NCBI GenBank assembly: GCA_003164755.1
Contig: PLUB01000073.1
Span: 1-64,000, forward strand
Source: Methanosarcina sp.
GTDB taxonomy: Archaea > Halobacteriota > Methanosarcinia > Methanosarcinales > Methanosarcinaceae
Reading direction: 5' to 3'
DNA: 64,000 bases
Below, piece by piece: positions 58,312 to 64,000 of this stretch. Under the pieces are notes generated by a model, which saw only the letters and a list, made by a program, of their open reading frames with translations, was not told the origin of the DNA and ran no database searches. A program made the position numbers and the translations under genes. How positions within the stretch are numbered: position 1 is the first letter of the stretch; every line of letters starts with the position of its first letter.

Positions 58312-58869
58312 TAAACAGAAACTTTTAAAATATAAATAACTAACTTGGGACTTACATACTTGAAATACAAAATCAAGCTCATCGGACTTTATGACCAAAT
58401 TTAATTGTAGAAAACGTTGATTTAATATCATCGAGTTCTCAGATCAACCTCTTAGATACCTAATTGACAAGTAATCACATATAGGACTTATGGGCTTGAA
58501 ATACTAAATCAAGTATAATAAACACTGTAGTTCAAAATTATATTTCAGACAATTAATGGATTAATGCCATTGATTTCTAAGTCAAAGTGCATCAGTTTTA
58601 AATATATGGTGACCAATGGAATATTACCCGAGGGAACTGATTCAAAAGTGGGATGATTTAAAATAATTAGGACCTTTGCAGTAACATGTTCTAAATATGG
58701 TTTTCATAGACTTCTCAAATATATTTATATACTTGACGAAATATTGGTAAATCTCTGATTTCTTACGAATAATTTATACTCCATTTTATGAGCGTATGAC
58801 AAAATTTAGAGATTTATCAAAATATTATTTAGTTGTATATTGGTGGCTCATATATGCCTTTGCTGCCGC
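58312..58869. other. Gap with family 3 and family 1 repeats
   Basis: Two family 3-like sequences occur in direct order (near 58350 and 58475: GGACTTA-N5-CTTGAAATAC and AAATCAAG). A family 1 copy is at 58741-58826. No gene is seen. Confidence 0.5.
58741..58826 (+). repeat. Dispersed palindromic repeat, family 1, copy D
   Basis: Reads GTAAATCTCTGATTTCTTAC, CGAATAATTTATAC, CATTTTATGAGCGTATGAC and TTTAGAGATTTATCAAAAT. The outermost arms are worn. Confidence 0.65.
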
Positions 58870-59925
58870 GTTGTGAGTTTTGTGTTACTATCAAAATTAC
58901 TCAAGCCAGTTTCTAATTTGTTATAACTCCAGCCTCCGAAAAGCTCCCACTTAGAACATTATCTTTGCTCTTTGTGACTACTTTATTCCAGACTGAACTT
59001 TTCAATATCCTAAGACTGCTCTATTCCTCCATGATATTCGTAAATTTTTCAGGACTTGTTAACCAGATCTTTACTCCTTGATTCATCCCTATCCAGCACA
59101 ATGTGATCCAGTATCGCATATTTTAGTTCTTTGAAATATTCTAAATACTTTCACAAATCCATATACTTTCATTGAACCATAATTTTTTCATGAAAAATAT
59201 TTAAGCTGTTTAGACCAGCATATTTTTTTGCGTTATCAGGATTCACCAAAAAATTTGATGTCAATCTTGTTAGAAATGCCATTGATTTTCCTGATAGCTT
59301 TGATGTTCTTAATCCTGCGTACCAATCGTCAAAAACAATGAATTTTCGGTTTAAATCCATATTTTTTGATTTCATCAAGTACATCAAAGAGATGATCGTT
59401 CTTGGTTTTATTGCCTTTAGCGATGTTATACATATAAAATGGAAGCATAGTGAATTATATTATGTAAAATCACAAATTTCAGAAGATTTCGATAAACATC
59501 AATTTTGGCTGGTTGCTTACAAGTATATATAAGTAATTATATTTATAATTAATTTGTTAACATCGATAGTTTATCAAAATTTTACTCAAGAAGTTATTGA
59601 AGAATAAAATTTCACATGTGAAGAACCAAATTACACACAATGCACAAAAATTTGATTTTGAATTTAAAGCAAGTTTGTTATACTGCCAAAATAACATATG
59701 ATATAAATTCACCAACTAGCCAAACCAAGGTAATCAAAACAATTTCATCAACAGTAAGACGATATTTTCCACTCCACAGATGCCGAACAAAATTTGTCCT
59801 TTCAGAATCAAGTTTATCCATTATTATGTCGTCGACTATCAGACAACCTTCTTTAAGAGTAACTAATTTCTTTACTTCAGCTCATAAAGATTCCGCATTT
59901 GAGAGTGCTTTCAAATGAGATGGAT
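58870..59925 (-). pseudogene. Decayed DDE transposase (IS4/ISNCY-like)
   Basis: The minus strand reads KKLVTLKEGCLIVDDIIMDK (first Asp), RHLWSGKYRLTVDEIVLITL, then FIVFDDWYAGLRTSKL (second Asp), SMAFLTRLTSNFLVN, and later in other frames ISWRNRAVLGY and the FRRLEL end. The order and motifs fit a DDE transposase with a late GIEQ-type Glu region. Many stops and shifts make it dead. Confidence 0.6.
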
Positions 59926-60094
59926 CCATCTGAAAAGCATTGATTATAAAGGATAACTGCATTCAGCTTCATTTCAGGAAAAAAACAGTAAATTCAGCAA
60001 CAATAGAATTAATGTAATTAAGGTCAGTATATTGTAGCAGGCTTATAGCACCACTTCAACAATTGTATCACCTATTTATAAATAAATATATTTC

Positions 60095-60185
60095 AGAATA
60101 TTTTGATAAACCTCTGATTTTCGTGAGTCATTTATATATTATTTATGTGGATATGAAGAAACCTACGGGTTTATCGAAATTCTAC
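60095..60185 (+). repeat. Dispersed palindromic repeat, family 1, copy E
   Basis: Reads ATTTTGATAAACCTCTGATT, TTCGTGAGTCATTTATATA, then GGATATGAAGAAACCTACGG and GGTTTATCGAAATTCTAC. The order is the same as copy A. Confidence 0.7.
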
Positions 60186-60689
60186 ATAATATCTATCGTT
60201 TGATGACACTGGAAATAAAAAGAGTATTTCAAAAATAGAGGAAGGTATCTTTAAAATAGTGAAATAAGAAAAGAGATAAAAAAATGTCACGATTCAGCCT
60301 GAGCAAAACAATTCCAATAGCCATCTTTGCTGGATGCATCAAAATAGATATCATCTGATTGATTGTGAGTAGACTAAATAGTTGCGAAAAAAAAGGTGAA
60401 AACACAGTAATTCGTGGGAAAGATTCGGACGGGTTCCACAAAAACGCACTCCAAAGTGAATGGGAATCCTTATAAATTTGTTTTTACAAATGTAAATAGT
60501 TTATGTGATAAATATAATTACAAAAAATGCAAGGAAAAGTAAATAATTTTTAAAACATTTATTGGATAATAAAAACGCTAAGTAAAATATTATTCATTGG
60601 AAACAGAATTGAAAATTGATTCCAAAAGATACAACTATTTTACCCTTTTAAAAGCTGATTCGTGTAGAACAAGGTTGAACCACCCAAAA

Positions 60690-60698
60690 CTTATATAA
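60690..60698 (+). promoter_or_regulatory. TATA box for the tRNA-Val gene
   Basis: AACTTATATAAA lies about 60 bases before tRNA-Val, preceded by an A/C-rich stretch that could be the TFB element. Confidence 0.5.
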
Positions 60699-60755
60699 AT
60701 GATGATGTGTCTATGGAGGTGTACTTTGGTGTAATAAATGAAAACATAACAAAAC

Positions 60756-60829
60756 GGGCTCGTGGTCTAGACGGTTATGACGTCGCCTTGACATGGCGGA
60801 GGTCCTGAGTTCGAATCTCAGCGGGCCCA
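60756..60829 (+). tRNA. tRNA-Val (anticodon GAC)
   Basis: The acceptor stem GGGCTCG pairs with CGGGCCC (one T-G pair). The anticodon arm is TCGCC-TTGACAT-GGCGG with GAC in place. The T arm is TGAGTTCGAATCTCA. Discriminator A; no CCA encoded. Confidence 0.95.
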
Positions 60830-60915
60830 CTAAAACGTTTAGATATTTTACATAAAATTGGATAGCGCTATCTTTTTATGTAGTATAACATAGGTGTAGT
60901 TAAGAGTATCTGTTT

Positions 60916-60990
60916 GCCCAGGTAGCTCAGTGGGAGAGCGCTGCCCTGAAGAGGCAGTTGTCCCCGGTTCGAATCCGGGTCTGGGCACCA
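60916..60990 (+). tRNA. tRNA-Phe (anticodon GAA), CCA encoded
   Basis: The acceptor stem GCCCAGG pairs with TCTGGGC (one G-T pair). The anticodon arm is CTGCC-CTGAAGA-GGCAG with GAA in place. The T arm is CCGGTTCGAATCCGG. Discriminator A, then CCA at 60988-60990. Confidence 0.95.
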
Positions 60991-60994
60991 CATC

Positions 60995-61066
60995 ACATCA
61001 GTAGTGTAGCGGTCATCACCGGGCGTTGCCAACGCTCGAACCCGGGTTCGAATCCCGGCTGATGTA
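60995..61066 (+). tRNA. tRNA-Gly (anticodon GCC)
   Basis: The acceptor stem ACATCAG pairs with CTGATGT. The anticodon arm is GGGCG-TTGCCAA-CGCTC with GCC in place. The T arm is CCGGGTTCGAATCCCGG. It starts only four bases after the CCA of tRNA-Phe, so both are cut from one transcript. A first base A is unusual for tRNA-Gly. Confidence 0.9.
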
Positions 61067-61378
61067 TAAAAAAAGGTTGTTTCCAGATTTTGTATTCTTT
61101 ATTTTTTTCAACCATTTATTCAAAATTTATGTATTTATGAACACATATTTTTACATTGCTATTCCGTTCACTACAACTACTTCACATCTATATAACTATA
61201 ATCAAGATTCCTTTTTGAGTTCCGAGATTAACTTTTTAAACATGATCATGCTCATCGTTAACACTTATTTTTTTATTTAAGTTTTGACTAATAGTAGTTA
61301 AGAGACTGTAAAATTAAATTTGTTAACCATCCTATCGTTAACCAAAAATTAATTAAAACATTAAATCGTCATATTAGT

Positions 61379-61390
61379 TGGATATATATC
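61379..61390 (+). promoter_or_regulatory. TATA box before the small gene and SAMP pair
   Basis: TGGATATATATC lies about 80-90 bases before the ATG at 61469 and is the only strong TATA-like element upstream. Confidence 0.4.
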
Positions 61391-61468
61391 TCGAAGAGCC
61401 AAAAAATCTGATTGAAGAGATCTATACCAATTATGTTGCAGACCTGAAAAATCATAGGAGAACTAAAA

Positions 61469-61597
61469 ATGTCCGGAAAGTTCCAGAAACGAGATGCAGA
61501 ACGAAAAGGTATCAAAAAAGAATATGAACTGGAGCAGAAGTTAATAAAAGGAATCGTAGATGAAATTCAGGTAAGCGGCGGTGGATCCATTAAGTGA
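61469..61597 (+). CDS. 42-residue small basic protein coupled to the SAMP gene
   Basis: An open frame of 42 codons: it starts MSGKFQKRDAERKGIKKEYE and ends IQVSGGGSIK. GGAG lies nine bases before the ATG. Its TGA overlaps the GTG start of the next gene (GTGA), a strong sign of coupled translation and so of a real gene. The middle is a charged helix; the GGGS end is flexible. I do not recognise a family. It may act with the ubiquitin-like protein, which is inference from the coupling alone. Confidence 0.65.
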   Translation: MSGKFQKRDAERKGIKKEYELEQKLIKGIVDEIQVSGGGSIK

Positions 61598-61806
61598 GTA
61601 AAAAAGTACATATACAAATTCAGGCTGGGGATATTTCAGAGCAGACTGTAGAAATTACTGAGAACACTACCTACGAAGATCTGCTCTATCGATTGAAAAT
61701 AAATCAGGAAACTGTAATTGTGTTAAGTGGAGGTAAGGCAGTTCCCCTTGATGGGACAATAAGTTCCAACGAGATTACAATCCTGAAAGTTGTAACAGGA
61801 GGGTGA
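61594..61806 (+). CDS. Ubiquitin-like small archaeal modifier / MoaD-ThiS-like protein
   Basis: A 70-residue beta-grasp protein ending in VVTGG. The C-terminal Gly-Gly is the activation site of SAMP, MoaD and ThiS proteins, which are adenylated by an E1-like enzyme and then carry sulfur or are joined to lysines. The fold shows VHIQIQAG, TYEDLLYRLKI, VIVLSGGKAVPLDGTI and ITILKVVTGG. The GTG start overlaps the upstream small gene. Which of the three roles it plays cannot be told here; no E1 gene is in view. Confidence 0.85.
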   Translation: MSKKVHIQIQAGDISEQTVEITENTTYEDLLYRLKINQETVIVLSGGKAVPLDGTISSNEITILKVVTGG

Positions 61807-63889
61807 TTAGCTTAAAAAATAAGGGTGTCTGGCTATTCTTCATTATAACTTTTTTCACTTGTCGATCTTTATTTTAAGTTTTCTCACTTGCCGACAAGTT
61901 TTAGAACTATTTTCCCATAATCTATAACGTTTACCTATTTTTTATGGCAATAAAATTATGGTCTTCAATGTGATGCCATTTACTACCCCTTTCCCCCGTC
62001 AAGCGGATTAAATTGTGGGCAAGAAATTTTTTGTCGTCCATTTATATCCAGAGGAGGTTTTAAAAACTACAAATGTCAGCAAATCCCCAGATTTCCACTT
62101 TAAATCTACAATTTAATATTATATTGTAAGTGCGTTTTTAAATATAGCCTTCATCATCCTCATGAGCTTATATAATACATTCTCTAAATAATTTTAAATT
62201 ATTTCAATCGAGTTTTATATACTTAATTAGTCACTCTTTTTTTTGGAAAAATAACATTAAATAACACAAATAAGTTAAAGTAATTTTCACCTCATATTTT
62301 TGACTGTTGATTTTATAACTACCTTAGTAAGTAAAGTTATATTAATTTGTGAGGATTTCGATAAACCCCTAATTTTCACGAGTCAATATATACGATTTAT
62401 ACGGATAGGATTTAATTTAGGGATAATCAAAATAATCTTTAGTTTTTAAAAGATGTTATAAAACTAATCAGTGAATTGCCATTGAAGTCTCAAATGTTAT
62501 GTTGATCAATAATTTTATATTAGCCATTTAGACAATTACACTACAATGAAATGGTGATTTAAATTAGTAGAAATAATAAACAAAAACTATTCTTTGGATA
62601 CTCACAAACTTTTTTTCATTGCTGATATCCTCGATATATCTTATGAAAAACAGCAGCAACATTTCACTAGAGATAGTGATGGAATTTTAGCTCTTTAAAG
62701 TTTAGTTATCTCTGTAAAATGCAATTTTTCTGCATATAAACCAACATGACTTTTGTGTTCCTGTGCAGAATTCATTGAGAAAGCGTCTACATTTTATGGT
62801 TGGAAATGCACGAGGTATGAGGCCATTTAAACATAAAAAACAGAAAAGATAAATTCAAAAATAACTGCACAACTTGAGCTTAATAACATGATTCAGCCAT
62901 CAAAAATCTTCCCAAAAACCATAGCAGATTTCATTTATACTTTCGGCGTCGTCACAAACTTGCACAAAAAAAAATAGATTTTAAAAATGGAACTCAAGTT
63001 ATTCCTGCACCTGAAATATTCAACCTAGCTGATTTAATGGCATACATTTTTGAGAAAAATGACAGAGAAATTCTATAATAATCTCGTCAGGTAAGGCAGT
63101 CGATCAGATAATATATAATTATTCGCTAAATATTTGTAAAAAAGTGTTCATATAAGAGGGATTCTGGACATCGGAACATCTTTCACCACTGTAGTTAAGC
63201 TTCAGAAATGTCTGGCTATTATAAAATATCTTGCCGATGAAATCAAAATTTTAAATAGATCAATTTCCAATTATTCCTATGGGAAACATTACTGAAAATG
63301 AGTACTGTAATTCGGCTTCAGGTATTGGATAAATTGATGTAACTCTGATCGCTGAAATAGACAATTTCAAGGACTTTTCTTCAGGGATAATCTTTCTTCA
63401 TGACTTGGAATAGTTCGGGATGTATAACAATCGGTGGCTAAATTGTAGAATGGCAGAATCGCAAAAAGATTATCAAAGATAGAAAGATGGAATCTAATAC
63501 ATTTTGCTCATGAATTAGCATTAAAGACGAATAGTAAGTTAGGAGAGTTTTTAAAGTGGAAGAAATATCAACTGGACATTCAAAAGCAATTGTTGCTCTA
63601 GAAATAAAAATTGCCACAATTACATGGCATCTGATTACAAATAGCCAGTTCTACTAAGATGAAACAGAATACCAGAAGGGAGGAATTCACAAGACGAAAA
63701 ATTTTGAGACTAAGATATTCTCGATTGATAAAAGTACAAAAATAACTAGTGAAATAATCCAAATTATGGTAAAAGAGAATGGGGGGGTACTTGAGAACCA
63801 TTTTTGCCACATACTTTCATGTTGAATGAAATCTTAAATATAAGAGAAAAAAAGCTCAAAAAATATCCTGCCAGTAAATAATATTGAGA
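61807..63889. other. Two kilobases without a recognised gene
   Basis: A family 1 repeat lies at 62351-62437. Broken frames such as FKNGTQVIPAPEIFNLADLM (near 62980) suggest decayed coding DNA that I could not identify. The frame at 63598-63810 on the minus strand has no ribosome site and is not called. Confidence 0.45.
62351..62437 (+). repeat. Dispersed palindromic repeat, family 1, copy F
   Basis: The left arm is the best preserved: GAGGATTTCGATAAACCCCT, followed by TTTTCACGAGTCAATATATAC. The right arm is worn (TTTAGGGATAATCAAAATAATC). Confidence 0.75.
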
Positions 63890-64000
63890 TTATCTTTTAT
63901 AAACCTTTTCAAAAGGATAGGGCAATTTTGCCTCTGCAGGAATTCTATCAACGAGTTCTATAAAGTCTGGGTCATGCATCGGGGTCAAATTATTCTGACT
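63890..64000 (-). CDS. C-terminal end of an unidentified gene (runs off the window)
   Basis: The last 36 residues of a minus-strand gene, SQNNLTPMHDPDFIELVD, RIPAEAKLPYPFEKVYKR and a TAA at 63890. The start lies beyond base 64000. Composition looks like normal coding sequence, but I do not recognise the family. Confidence 0.55.
   Translation of the reverse strand, partial: SQNNLTPMHDPDFIELVDRIPAEAKLPYPFEKVYKR

Larger units (their letters stand above)
59926..60755. other. Gap before the tRNA genes
   Basis: A family 1 copy is at 60095-60185. A TATA-like element at 60690 serves the tRNA genes. No protein gene is supported. Confidence 0.5.

Noticed and set aside
45517-60829. Shared T-arm sequence of tRNA-Pro and tRNA-Val as an integration site pair
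   Set aside because: The match is only the normal T arm and acceptor end, and no integrase lies next to either tRNA.
1-64000. CRISPR array
   Set aside because: I saw no run of identical repeats with regular unique spacers.

Overview
The window looks like the chromosome of a methanogenic archaeon of the genus Methanosarcina or a close relative. The DNA is AT-rich. Promoters are TATA-type and ribosome binding sites are strong GGAGG/GGTGATC types. The housekeeping genes are archaeal: two-gene sufCB, the nitrogen repressor NrpR, MptE of methanopterin synthesis, zinc-finger RPA with its partner, ribosomal and RNA polymerase subunits in one operon, the archaeal mevalonate branch (mevalonate kinase, isopentenyl phosphate kinase, type 2 IPP isomerase, prenyl synthase), archaeal RNase J and a ubiquitin-like modifier ending in GG. 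Surface proteins are of the Methanosarcina sort (PKD, DUF11, PGF-pre-PGF). The genus call is inference; no 16S gene is present.

Layout. 1-19 kb is mostly core: a decayed surface-protein end, sufBC, nrpR, a U32 peptidase, mptE, ileS, a small lipoprotein, a DUF2240 gene, serA and the RPA locus. 19-44 kb is an accessory region full of wreckage: pieces of IS5-, IS6-, IS200/IS605- and other DDE elements, an interrupted tyrosine recombinase, TasA/CalY-like secreted proteins, PKD, Ig-like, DUF11 and pentapeptide proteins, two CHAT-domain relics, a decayed dinB beside an intact one, virus-like genes, a decayed proteasome-like gene, and a clearly bacterial methyltransferase/kinase gene (WbdD-like) at 40.2-42.2 kb. 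44-54 kb is core again: rpl18e-rpl13-rps9-rpoN-tRNA-Pro-rpoK-rps2-MEMO-mvk-ipk-fni, a 1.1 kb gap, then rnj-idsA. 54-64 kb is mostly decayed IS21 and other transposase DNA, with a pentad-repeat surface protein, three tRNA genes (Val, Phe, Gly), and a 42-residue small gene coupled to a SAMP/MoaD-like gene. A partial gene runs off the right edge.

How the genes work together. The strongest functional block is lipid precursor synthesis: mevalonate to isopentenyl diphosphate, dimethylallyl diphosphate and long prenyl chains for archaeal ether lipids. It lies directly downstream of the translation/transcription operon. The accessory block mixes cell-surface proteins with mobile DNA.

Most unusual points: three families of short dispersed repeats (two bounded by clear terminal inverted repeats); in-frame TAG codons in two mobile-element genes of a group that decodes TAG as pyrrolysine; a four-site operator-like array between dinB and a small gene; a tandem duplication inside the predicted coiled coil of the WbdD-like protein; and a surface protein with a continuous five-residue period. 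All calls rest on reading the sequence and on memory of protein families; no database search was run.
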